Positions 1-9,339 are shown, numbered from the stretch's first letter. The stretch: DNA of 64,000 nucleotides from Psychrobacillus insolitus (GCF_003254155.1 NZ_QKZI01000004.1:48856-112855); one strand, 5' to 3'. Notes: generated by a model not told the origin, from the letters alone. A program made the numbers and translations.

Positions 1-365
1 GTTAAGGCTTTACGATTTACAAATTTTTGAACAACAAAATCAGATTCTCCTACATTTACTGCTAATATTTGAAGACCGTCATCTTTCACTTCTTGATATT
101 GGTCATTGATTAAAGGAAATTCTCGTTCACACGGTTTACACCAAGTTCCCCAAAAATTTAAAAATACACCTTGTCCTCTATATTCAGATAATCGATGCTG
201 TTCCCCATTCATATCCGTTAGTACAAAATCAGGCGCTTCATCTCCTACCTGTAATACCGCTGTCTTCTCTTTCGTTAAATTAGAATAGATTGTGAAAACA
301 ATTGCAGCAACCATTATTACCAAAATAGCAGAACGCATGTAAAACCTTTTTTTCTTTTTTTCCAT
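1..365 (-). CDS. TlpA/ResA-family membrane-anchored thiol-disulfide oxidoreductase (3' end outside window)
   Basis: About 121 codons are visible; the C-terminus lies beyond base 1. After a lysine-rich start comes one hydrophobic segment (about residues 9-26), an uncleaved anchor that would place the rest outside the membrane. A redoxin fold follows, with GDEAPDF, then FLNFWGTWCKPCEREFP carrying the CxxC active site WCKPC. ResA/TlpA proteins of Gram-positives keep extracytoplasmic cysteines reduced, for example in cytochrome c maturation. The start at 365 is preceded by GGAAAGGA at a longish spacing; an in-frame ATG at 389 is possible. It lies 65 bp downstream of the BlaI-type repressor on the same strand and may be co-transcribed. 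Family is clear; which paralogue (ResA, StoA or other) is not. Confidence 0.85.
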   Translation of the reverse strand, partial: MEKKKKRFYMRSAILVIMVAAIVFTIYSNLTKEKTAVLQVGDEAPDFVLTDMNGEQHRLSEYRGQGVFLNFWGTWCKPCEREFPLINDQYQEVKDDGLQILAVNVGESDFVVQKFVNRKAL

Positions 366-430
366 CGTTTCAACAGTCCTTTCCTTCATGAAAACAAGTA
401 TGTTTTTAGTGATTGACATTTGGACATGAG

Positions 431-844
431 CTATATGTCCTTTTTCAATTCTTTAATTTTTTGCTCGAGTTTAGCAACAAGATCATCGTCTACATCTTCA
501 AGCGCCTCGAGCATATGGGTGACAACAATGTTTCCGAATTCATCCATCAATTCGTTCGTCATTTCTTTGGATTGTGCATTCAAAAATTCCACTCTAGATT
601 GGACTGGACTGTATAATGACGATCTACCTTCTATCCTCTTTTGAAGAATTCCCTTTTCGACTAATCGATTCATGACAGTCATAACTGTGTTAAAATTCGT
701 CACCTTTTTCTTATCGAGAACTTGCTGAACATCTTTTATAGTCATCTCTATATCGTTCCATAGAATGTCCATAATTTTTGCTTCAAGGGGTCCAAAAAAA
801 CGGTTCAATCCACTTTCATTAATTTTAAATTTACGAATTAACAT
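431..844 (-). CDS. BlaI/MecI/CopY-family transcriptional repressor
   Basis: 137 aa, the usual length for this family. The N-terminal two thirds is a winged helix: LEAKIMDILW opens the first helix, and NFNTVMTVMNRLVEKGIL is the characteristic recognition-helix region followed by a wing (LYSPVQSR). The acidic C-terminal helical part would dimerise. BlaI/MecI repressors are normally relieved by cleavage after signalling by an M56 membrane peptidase; no M56 gene is next to it here, so another trigger or a distant partner is likely. The next gene on the same strand is a TlpA/ResA-type thioredoxin, suggesting control of an envelope-redox function; that link is inference. Confidence 0.88.
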   Translation of the reverse strand: MLIRKFKINESGLNRFFGPLEAKIMDILWNDIEMTIKDVQQVLDKKKVTNFNTVMTVMNRLVEKGILQKRIEGRSSLYSPVQSRVEFLNAQSKEMTNELMDEFGNIVVTHMLEALEDVDDDLVAKLEQKIKELKKDI

Positions 845-1147
845 GCTTATGCCACCTCACATTACTCATTGTAGTGTGAATGCCTTTTTCAGTCAATAAA
901 TGAAGTTTAATTAACCTAATGTACCCTTCAAAAAACGAACAACTAAATATATTTTAGAATTTAAAATTTTGTGATATTATTAAAGCAATATAAATTCTGT
1001 TGTACCAATCGGTTTTATATACATGCCGAAAGTATCTATTTCACTTCATTTAGCAAGGAACATTTAATATTACAGCTGTTTTAGACGCAGATGGGAAGCT
1101 TGCGGTTATACAATATTTATGGAACCAGGAGAAGTGAGGTGCGAAAG

Positions 1148-3181
1148 ATGCATAAAGAAATAATAGATTCATTAATAGATCATGTAGCGTCAATTGATTT
1201 AAATGGAAAAATCACATTTACAAACCAAGCATGGAAAAACTTTTCTATTGTAAATGAAGGAGATCTTGTACAAACGGATATTGGTGTGAATTACCTAGAA
1301 GTTTTAAAAAATTCCAATTCTCTGAAAGAATATAACGGAATATTAGATATACTGAATGGAAAAAAAGCTTTCTTTGACATAAATTATGCTTGCCCGTCTC
1401 CCACAGAAAATAGATGGTTCTCGATGATTGTGAGCCCACTTGTTCAACAAGGAGTGATTAAGGGAGCAACCATTGTACATAGAGATATTAGTAATTATGA
1501 AAAAAAGCGTTTAGATGCACAAGATATTTTACAGAGTATGACAGATGCATTTTTCTCACTCGATGAAACCTGGAAAATAATATATATAAACAAAAAAGCT
1601 GAAAAGTTATTATTATCGTCCAAAGAAACATTTTTAGGGAAAAATTTATGGAAGGAATTCCCTGACACTTTACAGACTAAGTTTGAAGAACATTATATGA
1701 GAACGATGATTCAACGTGAAGAAACTAGTTTTGAAGAATATTATGAACCTTTACAAACCTGGTTTGAAATAAATGCTTTTCCTCAAGAAAACGGAGGAAT
1801 ATCGGTTTATTTTGTGAATATTAATGAGAAAAAAGCAAAAGAAAAAAAGCTTTGGGAAACTGCCTACCACGATTATTTAACTGGTATTCCTAACCGACTT
1901 CTTTTGTATAAAAATCTAAAAATGAAGTTAGAAGTTGGCAGTCCATTTGTTCTCTACTTTATAGATATTAATAATTTTAAGCTTGTGAATGATGCATATG
2001 GACACGAAATCGGGGATTCCTTTTTATTTGAGGTCGCGAAAAGGTTAAAAAATGAACTCCCAGAACAATTCTTTCTTGCTCGATTTGGAGGAGATGAATT
2101 TGTTCTTTGTAACGCATATGTCAACGATCAGCAAGTTCAAAATGACACGAACCATATTCTTTCTATTTTAGAAAAACCATTTAATACAAAAGACTTACCG
2201 TTTATAAATACATCCGTAAGTATAGGTCTAAGCATATTTCCGAAAGATGGTAGCTCCGTTGATTCCATAATTACAGCTGCAGATACAGCCATGTATGAAG
2301 CCAAAAAAAGCAGAGGAAATTCATGGAAAATGTATGAAAATAGCATGTCCGATTCATTGAATAGACGAATCCTTATAGAAAAAAGTATGAAAGAAGCAAT
2401 TTTAACGGATCGTTTCTATACGGTTTTTCAGCCTCAGGTAAATATTTTAGAAAAAGAAATTATTGGAATTGAAGTATTATCTAGATGGAATCATGTAGAG
2501 TTGGGTCCCATTTCACCAGAAGAGTTTATTTCTATCGCAGAGGAATCAGATCAGATACGAATGCTTACAGAACATATAATTGATACAGCTTTATCATCCT
2601 ATAACAACTGGAAAAAAATACATGGATTCTCTGGACGAATATCATTTAATGTATCTTCCACATCTTTAAATGAGCCTTCATTTGTTTCGTTTCTTTTGTA
2701 TCAATTAGAAAAGCATTCGATTCCTCGAGATATATTAGAAATTGAAATCACTGAAAACTTGCAAGTTTTTTCATCATCTATTATCCATGATCATTTGCAA
2801 GATATTGAGGAAGCGGGCATACGCATCGCGATTGATGATTTTGGAGTAGGCTACTCAAACATTTCCTATATTAGTAATTTACCAATATCCAAAATAAAAT
2901 TAGATAAGTTTTTTGCGGATGGTATTGGAGTAAATCTAAAAAGTGAAGCCATTCTTCAAGCTATGATTATTCTAGCAAATAATTTAAAATTAGATGTTAT
3001 CGCTGAAGGTGTAGAAACGCAAGAACAGATAGATTTCTTGGAGACCAATAATTGTTTTCAAGTGCAAGGGTATTTTTACGATAAGCCACTGAATGAAGAC
3101 CAATTTATTCAACGTTTGCAACAGCTTGGCATTAAATACCCCAAGAATATGAAGGATAGAGCTTTACTGGAATCAAAATGA
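1148..3181 (+). CDS. PAS-PAS-GGDEF-EAL cyclic-di-GMP signalling protein
   Basis: 677 aa from the ATG at 1148, chosen because GTGAGGTG lies 8 nt upstream; an upstream in-frame ATG at 1091 lacks a ribosome site. Two PAS-like domains (about residues 1-110 and 115-235) lead into a GGDEF domain (YHDYLTGIPNR start; RFGGDEF active site near residue 315) and an EAL domain. The EAL signature reads EVL (IGIEVLSRW), a common active variant, and other phosphodiesterase motifs are present: IDDFGVGYSN, KLDKFF, AEGVET and VQGYF. No membrane segment is seen, so it is probably a cytoplasmic sensor that makes and/or breaks c-di-GMP. It stands alone, with a strong bidirectional terminator downstream. Confidence 0.9.
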   Translation: MHKEIIDSLIDHVASIDLNGKITFTNQAWKNFSIVNEGDLVQTDIGVNYLEVLKNSNSLKEYNGILDILNGKKAFFDINYACPSPTENRWFSMIVSPLVQQGVIKGATIVHRDISNYEKKRLDAQDILQSMTDAFFSLDETWKIIYINKKAEKLLLSSKETFLGKNLWKEFPDTLQTKFEEHYMRTMIQREETSFEEYYEPLQTWFEINAFPQENGGISVYFVNINEKKAKEKKLWETAYHDYLTGIPNRLLLYKNLKMKLEVGSPFVLYFIDINNFKLVNDAYGHEIGDSFLFEVAKRLKNELPEQFFLARFGGDEFVLCNAYVNDQQVQNDTNHILSILEKPFNTKDLPFINTSVSIGLSIFPKDGSSVDSIITAADTAMYEAKKSRGNSWKMYENSMSDSLNRRILIEKSMKEAILTDRFYTVFQPQVNILEKEIIGIEVLSRWNHVELGPISPEEFISIAEESDQIRMLTEHIIDTALSSYNNWKKIHGFSGRISFNVSSTSLNEPSFVSFLLYQLEKHSIPRDILEIEITENLQVFSSSIIHDHLQDIEEAGIRIAIDDFGVGYSNISYISNLPISKIKLDKFFADGIGVNLKSEAILQAMIILANNLKLDVIAEGVETQEQIDFLETNNCFQVQGYFYDKPLNEDQFIQRLQQLGIKYPKNMKDRALLESK

Positions 3182-3249
3182 ACGATCTAAGAGTCACAAT
3201 ACCGTCAGTACAAAGGAACATTTAGAATTTTTAGGTTTAAAAGTTGAAT

Positions 3250-3305
3250 ATTTTCTACATAATAAAGGGATGTCTTAAATGACATCCCTTTATTATGTAG
3301 AAAAT
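3250..3305. terminator. 25-bp perfect inverted repeat, probable bidirectional terminator
   Basis: Arms 3250-3274 and 3281-3305 are perfectly complementary over 25 bp with loop TTAAAT. A-rich outer left arm and T-rich outer right arm give U tracts in both directions. It ends the GGDEF-EAL gene. Confidence 0.8.
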
Positions 3306-3477
3306 TGAATGGTGTATGCAACAGCAGAAGCGGTTTGTGAAAGAAAAAATAAATAGGAGATGAAGAAAGTAGAAGTTTAAACAGGAATTATTAATTAATT
3401 TAGAAATTTCAGAATTATATGTACAAACAAGAATATTCTTGTTACAATTATGGAATATTATGAGAGGAATGGTGTAA

Positions 3478-3645
3478 TTGAACAGACATATGAAGATTGA
3501 ATTACAAGAAAAGATTGCAGAAGAATACGCGTGCATTGAGAAATATATCAAATCAAGAGCCGCGAATGCTATTCAGCAACTGGAAGAATCTTATGGTAAA
3601 ATTGCTGATTATCGAAAACAATTAAAGAACATTAATCAAAACTGA
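3478..3645 (+). CDS. Small uncharacterised protein, 55 aa, TTG start
   Basis: A 55-codon ORF starts at TTG 3478 (MNRHMKIELQEK when initiated there), preceded by GAGAGGA about 9 nt upstream; an internal ATG at 3490 is the alternative. The product is charged, helical and rich in Glu/Lys/Gln, with no membrane segment and no recognised motif; it lacks the SQELD signature of Spo0E-type phosphatases, which are of similar size. A hairpin plus T tract directly after the stop supports it being a transcription unit. Function unknown. Confidence 0.45.
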   Translation: MNRHMKIELQEKIAEEYACIEKYIKSRAANAIQQLEESYGKIADYRKQLKNINQN

Positions 3646-3662
3646 ATAGCATCCACTTAAGA

Positions 3663-3688
3663 CTTCACAATGATTTGTGAGGTTTTTA
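3663..3688 (+). terminator. Rho-independent terminator after the 55-aa ORF
   Basis: CTTCACAA (3663-3670) pairs with TTGTGAGG (3675-3682, one G-U) and is followed by a T tract. Confidence 0.7.
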
Positions 3689-4037
3689 TATTGAGGAAAA
3701 TAAGGTAAGCATGCGGCTCCTCTTTTTATTTAAGTGTAAGTCTTTCGTACCGTCCGGAGCGATCTAGAAAAATGTTAGCATCTATTCACACACTCCTCCT
3801 AAGTTAACCACTGATTTCCCCGAGTTTATTACTCTAATTGCTAGCTCAGTAAACTCAATAACAAATGTATAAATTCTCTTGAATTGAACACGAAGGAAAT
3901 CAATAAGGAATGAAAGGTTTTCAGGAGATGGGAAGGTTTCCATTCTTCTGATAACCAGCTCATGGATAAAACTAAAATCTAAATGGAGATAATTTTTTCT
4001 TGCAATAAGTGATGTTCAGGTGATGAGTTATTTATTA
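3689..4037. other. Gene-free stretch
   Basis: No convincing ORF. At 3749-3769 it holds GTCCGGAGCGATCTAGAAAA, near-identical to a motif at 19982-20001; otherwise nothing recognised. Confidence 0.4.
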
Positions 4038-4607
4038 TCATAACGTACTAAGCCGTAGTTCATAAAAATACTGCACAATTGGATGCTTTAACTTCATCTT
4101 CACAGTCATGTTTAAAATTCGTTTTTTTCCAACCCGTCTGTCCACCAAAGCTAGAATATTTAATAGGATATCATTGCTCTCTAAGCTTTCCTCTATAGAA
4201 GTGGATAAAAACTTATTAGCTACAATGATAAAATTTGATTTACTTAATGATGACTGCGCTGACAAAAGCTCCTTTGCATATTCGGATAATTTTCTAGCCC
4301 TTGCAATTACTTGTAGACGATCCTCGGGAACTATCCCCTTGGTTTCTTTTCTTACCGCTTCAATTTCCTCATTGTTGATAGGAATTTGGATATCTGAATC
4401 ATTCTTAATTTCTAGCTCCGTCTGATACCATCTGATTAAGGTAGTTATATCACTCATATTGAGTACATTCTTTTTATCTACCGCAATATAACAAAGCCCT
4501 GCTTTATCAGGTAAATAACGGTAGCCGGTTGCACTGTATTCAACCCTTCCATATAATGCGGGGCAGAGAAAACTCTCCAGATTTTTCTTCAATTTACTCC
4601 AGGCCAT
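4038..4607 (-). CDS. Uncharacterised conserved protein (SF0329-like family)
   Basis: 189 aa from the ATG at 4607, chosen because TTAAGGAG lies at good spacing upstream; 20 extra in-frame codons upstream have no ribosome site. The sequence (start MAWSKLKKNLESFLCPAL, motif YRYLPDKAGLCYIAVDKKN, end KHPIVQYFYELR) matches what I remember as the SF0329 family, small soluble proteins of Bacilli and enterobacteria without known function. Mixed alpha/beta, no signal peptide, no membrane segment. It is a single gene with no obvious operon partner. Confidence 0.65.
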   Translation of the reverse strand: MAWSKLKKNLESFLCPALYGRVEYSATGYRYLPDKAGLCYIAVDKKNVLNMSDITTLIRWYQTELEIKNDSDIQIPINNEEIEAVRKETKGIVPEDRLQVIARARKLSEYAKELLSAQSSLSKSNFIIVANKFLSTSIEESLESNDILLNILALVDRRVGKKRILNMTVKMKLKHPIVQYFYELRLSTL

Positions 4608-4872
4608 GTAATTCTCCTTAATTTTTATATTATAAATATTTATTGAGGCAGTCGTTCTATTATACATAATACAATAACCAACACATGGTTCATACTAAAT
4701 ACAAGGTTTAAGTGTGACTTGAATTTCTGATGTATCGATAATAGTAAGGGAATAAAATATCCAGACTGATGAAACAACAGCTATAAGTAATATGGACATT
4801 CGGCTTAAGGCAACAATATGATTTAAAAAGATATATTGAGCATACCGTATCAATAATAACCATCGCTACCAT

Positions 4873-4908
4873 AAATAAGAGGTGACCCATCAGGGTCACC
4901 TCTTATTT
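4873..4908. terminator. 16-bp perfect hairpin, orphan bidirectional terminator
   Basis: Arms 4873-4888 and 4893-4908 match perfectly around loop ATCA, with T-rich outer ends. No intact gene ends nearby, so it probably outlived a decayed gene. Confidence 0.65.
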
Positions 4909-5105
4909 TCATATTGCTCTTTTCACCTGTACTACAGCAATATTCAATATAAACAAAACGAATTCGATTGTAGAAGTTATCAGATTTGGTTTGGTAAGCA
5001 TCCCCGCGATTTGATAAGCTAACGTGATATATATTTCCCATTAAACCTCATGCCAAACTTAACGTTAAAGCTTCAAATACTTCTGTATAAACTTCCCTTT
5101 TAGCT

Positions 5106-5280
5106 TTGCCAATATGTTCGATTTAGTGATCGTCATATCTACTAGATCAGTAGGAAATGTTGTAAGCACTTCATAGCCATCCTTTGTTACACAGTTGGCT
5201 ATGAAGTGTCGATATCCACCTCCCCCCCAATATAGATGCCTGGCTCAATCGTAATCACCATATTTCCCTCTAATGTTTCG
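5106..5280 (-). pseudogene. Remnant of an M24-family (Xaa-Pro peptidase) C-terminus
   Basis: On the minus strand two frames carry pieces of an M24 metallopeptidase tail. About 5206-5280 reads ETLEGNMVITIEPGIYIGG, the conserved EPG(I/V)Y glutamate region of Xaa-Pro aminopeptidases/dipeptidases. After a stop and frame change, about 5106-5195 reads NCVTKDGYEVLTTFPTDL, the usual C-terminal end. The metal-binding N-terminal part is gone. A 13-bp inverted repeat (5167-5179 and 5196-5208) sits exactly at the frame break. Confidence 0.6.
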
Positions 5281-5531
5281 TTGCTACCTTGGCGCGATGT
5301 TGCTTTATAATAAAGTTTGACCAAATTGATACTAATAACCTTGATTAATGAATAAAATGAAAAAGCTTGTTTTGTGAAAGGATTGTCCAAAACAAGCTTT
5401 TAATGTATTCAATGGAAGCATTCCTTTATAAAAAAGACTGATCATTTCTGTGACCTTCTTCCATTAAAGCAGCGCATATCCGTAAGCTCAATCCACGTGA
5501 TTTTGGGTCTGCCGAGTTTAACCGAACGAAG

Positions 5532-7919
5532 ATGATTATTGTTCATGTCCAAACAAACATTGAAAACCAGCAGGTAAAGATGAAGAAAGGATGGAAAATA
5601 TTGCCTTTGATTGAACAAGTGAGACAAATATGTAATCGACTTGCGGTACATGGCTGGAGAGATTTGTTTCTTCAGCATGGTATAGATATTACTGCCGCAG
5701 ACTTAAAACAGGAACTCCTCAAAGATATTCAAGCAAAAATCAATCGAAAATTGAAGGGTTTCGAAGACTTTTCCCTTGAAGGAACAAGAGGAATTGAGCC
5801 GGGGCATCCTGCTCGAAGCTTATTTTATCATTCCTTAGCTTCCCCAAACGTTGTGACCGGTGTGGATGGTTTAGAATTAACTTCCTTTCCCACATTAAGG
5901 GAACTTGAAATAGTAGAAAACTACGTTTACGGTATCACTCCCCCTTCTCTATCTGAGATTCGTAGCCGTGTAGGAAGAAATGAGGACTTAGCGATTGTCG
6001 TCTTTGCTTCTGAATATCGTCCTGCACCAGAAACGGTTCACCGCAAACACGCAGATTTAAGTTTCTCACGTACGGGAGTCGCCCGGGTCGGAACAACCGA
6101 ACCACTCTATTCCCCTAAAAATCGAGGGTTTCTTCCTAATGTCAAGGATGATGATTTTGCCTTTCGTGTCTTGCCCGCTCGTTACTCGGTTTATATAGCA
6201 GTTCAACGCAAAGGAAACGAAAACGAATTTGGACCTATCTCTAGAAGTGAAGAGCAAAGGAAAGGCGATATGAGAAGATTGTTTTGGATTCCCCTCCATA
6301 AACTTTTCAGCGGAACAGAGTGTATCAGTGAATTTAATATAAATGTGAGTCTTGAAGCACATCATGTTAATGAAAAGTTGCGACGTATTCACCTTGAACT
6401 TGGTAAGGACGCAGGTTGGTCTGAGCCACACATCAGCCAATCCCCTTTCTTCTTTAAAGAGGGAATTGCAAAGTTGTCCGATAGTCCTGAATTTGGCACA
6501 AATGTACTTGTACCAGTTCCGCATCCCTTAATTGAGGTGGCACAATACGAAGGCAAAACGCTCACATTCAAGGTTCCTAAAAACCCTAAACTTTTTTCTT
6601 CCAGCCTAAAAATCAGCGCCGTTAATGGTGCCCGTCGGGCGCCTGAATATGTTCATATTCGCCATAAAATGAAAAATGGGAAAATTATAGATCTCAATGA
6701 AAAGAGTTCTTTAATGGAAGAAATTAAAGAAGGTGGGTACGACGCGGTTCACTATATTGACTACACCGCAGATGGGTGGATAAAGGCGATATGTCCGGAA
6801 TTAGCTTTTGCATTTCTTAGCAATCATCCGGCTTACTCGTTGGTAACCGCACTGGATTTTTTTCCTCACTGCGACCAAAGGGAAGTCATGGATTGGTGGC
6901 ATCAGTCTGTTCCAAAGGCATTAAGAGGAGAAATTTGGCAACGAGGCGGTCCTACAGCATTATCCTATACTCGCAGGGCTGCAAATCTCGAATTAAAAAC
7001 GGAGGCGTTGATTGGAAGCAATACAATCAAAAAAACCGTCTTTAATAGCCAAGATGATACAATGACAGCAATCGTGTCCTTACCTTATAAGATTCCTCCG
7101 CAAGATACAAAGTATGGTAAAGTACCGGAAACAACTCGGCATTCCAGCTTGCCGGATGCGGCAGCTGGAGTATTTGCGCCTGGTTGGGATGTAAGCTTTG
7201 ATCGCACCCAAGAGGGTACAGGAGGTGAATCGGTAAAATTTCTTGCTGCTTACGGACTTGGCAGCCCTTTTCCTGAAGATACTAAATTGTGTGCAGCCCT
7301 AAGTACTTTTTGGCCAGCTGTTGCTCCTGATGCAGCAAGAACTTTTGGACCAAACCTAAATCAGACCCGATTCTATCCTACAGTGAGCCCTCTGACCGAT
7401 GAAGAGATTGGTCAAGCAGGAAATCTCCCTTGGGATGGAGTTTCCGGGCCTCAACACAAAGAAGGTCAAAAAGTCATCGAATATACCTCATTTGATTACG
7501 TAGATTATGTGAATAATGCATTATATAAAAGTTTCAGTTTGAGTCTAACTAGTCGAATCGATATTAGAGAATATCAGGCTAGACTTTCAACGATGGCACA
7601 TGTCTACGCTGCATTGGGTATCGCTCATGATGAGAAATCAAATTGGGGTGTCCTGTCGTTTCGGGAAGTTGATCTATCTGATAAAGAATTGCAAACGGCA
7701 CAGGAAAGTACCCATTTATTGATTTTTCCAGCTGCAACACCTAGGGGTACTGTGTATCGATTTGAAATGTATCTCAGAGGGAAAACATCGCCTGCCGGAA
7801 ATGATTTTCGGAAAGTTCATGTTAAAATCAATGAAAAAGTAATCCTCTTCGTTAACGGAGTAAAGATTTTAATTAAACGTGAAGGCAGTGATTGGATAGT
7901 ACAAAATGTCAATTTCTAA
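5532..7919 (+). CDS. Candidate LodA/GoxA-like quinoprotein (CTQ-type oxidase)
   Basis: 795 aa, soluble, no signal peptide. I do not recognise it by strong identity; the call rests on weak LodA-like motifs and its partner. An N-terminal region (about 1-170) precedes SFSRTGVARVGTTEP, which resembles the GVARLG start of LodA proteins. A late APGWDVSF resembles the CPGIEMTW block. Then come Cys587 (TKLCAALSTFWPAVAPDAAR) and Trp634 (GNLPWDGVSGP), candidates for the Cys-Trp pair that becomes cysteine tryptophylquinone. LodA oxidises lysine and GoxA glycine; the substrate here cannot be read. It overlaps by 14 nt the flavoprotein gene that such oxidases need for cofactor formation. The start is uncertain: 5532 has no clear ribosome site; ATG 5580 has AGG upstream. 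The unit looks transferred (integrase remnant nearby). Confidence 0.5.
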   Translation: MIIVHVQTNIENQQVKMKKGWKILPLIEQVRQICNRLAVHGWRDLFLQHGIDITAADLKQELLKDIQAKINRKLKGFEDFSLEGTRGIEPGHPARSLFYHSLASPNVVTGVDGLELTSFPTLRELEIVENYVYGITPPSLSEIRSRVGRNEDLAIVVFASEYRPAPETVHRKHADLSFSRTGVARVGTTEPLYSPKNRGFLPNVKDDDFAFRVLPARYSVYIAVQRKGNENEFGPISRSEEQRKGDMRRLFWIPLHKLFSGTECISEFNINVSLEAHHVNEKLRRIHLELGKDAGWSEPHISQSPFFFKEGIAKLSDSPEFGTNVLVPVPHPLIEVAQYEGKTLTFKVPKNPKLFSSSLKISAVNGARRAPEYVHIRHKMKNGKIIDLNEKSSLMEEIKEGGYDAVHYIDYTADGWIKAICPELAFAFLSNHPAYSLVTALDFFPHCDQREVMDWWHQSVPKALRGEIWQRGGPTALSYTRRAANLELKTEALIGSNTIKKTVFNSQDDTMTAIVSLPYKIPPQDTKYGKVPETTRHSSLPDAAAGVFAPGWDVSFDRTQEGTGGESVKFLAAYGLGSPFPEDTKLCAALSTFWPAVAPDAARTFGPNLNQTRFYPTVSPLTDEEIGQAGNLPWDGVSGPQHKEGQKVIEYTSFDYVDYVNNALYKSFSLSLTSRIDIREYQARLSTMAHVYAALGIAHDEKSNWGVLSFREVDLSDKELQTAQESTHLLIFPAATPRGTVYRFEMYLRGKTSPAGNDFRKVHVKINEKVILFVNGVKILIKREGSDWIVQNVNF

Positions 7920-8931
7920 TCCGGACGTAATCATTATTGGCAGTGGACCTGCGGGCGCTGCTGCCGCTATTTTGTGCGCACTTAACGGTTTACGGGTAGT
8001 TATTATTGAGGAGGAGCAGTTTCCTCGCGATCGCCCCGGGGAAACGCTTCATCCTGGAATTGAACCTCTTTTGCAGCAATTGGGTGTCACAGATGAGTTT
8101 GGAAAAGCGGGATTCCTACGACATGAGGGAATTTGGGTGCAATGGGAGGGAAACCGCCACTTCGTCCCATTCGGTTCAGACGAGTCTGGACAATGGCTCG
8201 GTTTTCAAGCGTGGCGCGCCGATTTTGACTCGATTCTACTCCATCGAGCCATCTCGTTAGGTGTCGACCTTCGTCAACCTTGCCGTGCTTTACGCCCGAT
8301 TGTTACTCATAACCGCGTTTCAGGAGCAGTAACTTCTGATGGCGAGCTTCAATCTTCATTTCTAATCGATGCGACAGGTAGGCGACAATGGCTAGCTCAG
8401 AAATTGAATTTGAAAATCAATACCTACTCTCCCCGTCTTATTGCCCGATTCGGTTATGCAACAGGAACATGTCCCGTGCGGGATGCATCGCCAGCTATTG
8501 TAGCACACAACCATGGATGGACCTGGACTGCCAGAGTGCGTCCAAATGTGTACCAATGGACTCAATTATCTTTTGACAATGTAGCATTGAAAAGCGGTTG
8601 GATTCCTGAAGAATTCCAAGGACTGAAACCTATGGGTAAACCGAAGGGCGCTGATGTTACATGGCGAGCAATCAGCCAACCTGGGGGACCTGGTTACTTT
8701 TTAGTTGGAGATGCTGCCACTGTACTAGACCCTGCTTCTTCCCATGGTGTCCTCAAAGCTATCATGTCAGGGATGATGGCGGCACACTCAATTGCACAAA
8801 TCATGAATGCGGGGCAAAAAGAGGACAATATAATTCTTGGATACCGCAAATGGATCCGTAACTGGTTTGAGCATGATGTGGAAAAATTAAAGCAGCTCTA
8901 CGCCCTTCTTCCAAGTTTCCGCGGATTCTAA
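7906..8931 (+). CDS. FAD-dependent oxidoreductase, LodB/GoxB-like maturase candidate
   Basis: 341 aa. The N-terminus has the dinucleotide motif VIIIGSGPAGAAAA, then RDRPGETLHPGIEPLL, and a C-terminal GDAATVLDPASSHGVLKA motif (FAD ribityl/pyrophosphate binding). This arrangement is that of the group-A flavin monooxygenase/halogenase superfamily that includes LodB, GoxB and QhpG, which hydroxylate a tryptophan in a partner protein during cysteine tryptophylquinone formation. The gene starts inside the preceding 795-aa gene (14-nt overlap), indicating translational coupling and a functional pair. A tryptophan-halogenase-like or geranylgeranyl-reductase-like role is a fallback. A terminator follows. 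Confidence 0.65.
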   Translation: MSISNPDVIIIGSGPAGAAAAILCALNGLRVVIIEEEQFPRDRPGETLHPGIEPLLQQLGVTDEFGKAGFLRHEGIWVQWEGNRHFVPFGSDESGQWLGFQAWRADFDSILLHRAISLGVDLRQPCRALRPIVTHNRVSGAVTSDGELQSSFLIDATGRRQWLAQKLNLKINTYSPRLIARFGYATGTCPVRDASPAIVAHNHGWTWTARVRPNVYQWTQLSFDNVALKSGWIPEEFQGLKPMGKPKGADVTWRAISQPGGPGYFLVGDAATVLDPASSHGVLKAIMSGMMAAHSIAQIMNAGQKEDNIILGYRKWIRNWFEHDVEKLKQLYALLPSFRGF

Positions 8932-8987
8932 ATGAGTTTGGGTTACTGAACATATCACTTGTGCAAAAAAGACCACGCATAATAAAG

Positions 8988-9023
8988 CCCCGATCAAGTC
9001 CGGTAACGGAGGATCGGGGTTTT
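8988..9023 (+). terminator. Rho-independent terminator after the flavoprotein gene
   Basis: CCCCGATC (8988-8995) pairs with GATCGGGG (9012-9019), followed by TTTT. Confidence 0.75.
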
Positions 9024-9039
9024 GATTTAATTCTTATCG

Positions 9040-9339
9040 CTATTGGACTGCATCTATGTTTCAGCCTGTCTCCCTATGACTGTATTCAACGCATCGACTG
9101 AGGGCTGGAAATAATAATATTCGCCTGTGGGGATAACAAATCCCTTCATGATATCCATGGATTTGTTCGGCGCATACGTGAAACTGCGGACCCTCTTTCC
9201 ACTACTTTCATCACCGTTTTGTCCAATAATCGGGTCCTCCTGGTTTCAGGCAAACATCGCAGTTCTTCTTTATCTCCTGCACCTTTTTCTCGAGCTCCGA
9301 CTCCGAGTCACTGGCAACAACGAGAAGAATCTCCGAGGA
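9040..9339 (-). pseudogene. Unidentified decayed coding fragments
   Basis: The minus strand reads like broken protein in two frames: one part with SDSESELEKKVQEIKKN and GGPDYWTKR, and after frame breaks SMDIMKGFVIPTGEYYYF followed by PSVDALNTVIGRQAET. No family recognised. It overlaps the integrase remnant on the other strand. Confidence 0.3.

Noticed and set aside
4850..5041. 63-aa minus-strand ORF near the orphan terminator
   Set aside because: It runs through the 16-bp terminator hairpin and has no ribosome site or family resemblance.
6066..6571. 152-aa and 60-aa minus-strand ORFs inside the quinoprotein candidate
   Set aside because: Antisense frames of the 795-aa gene with no ribosome site or recognised family.
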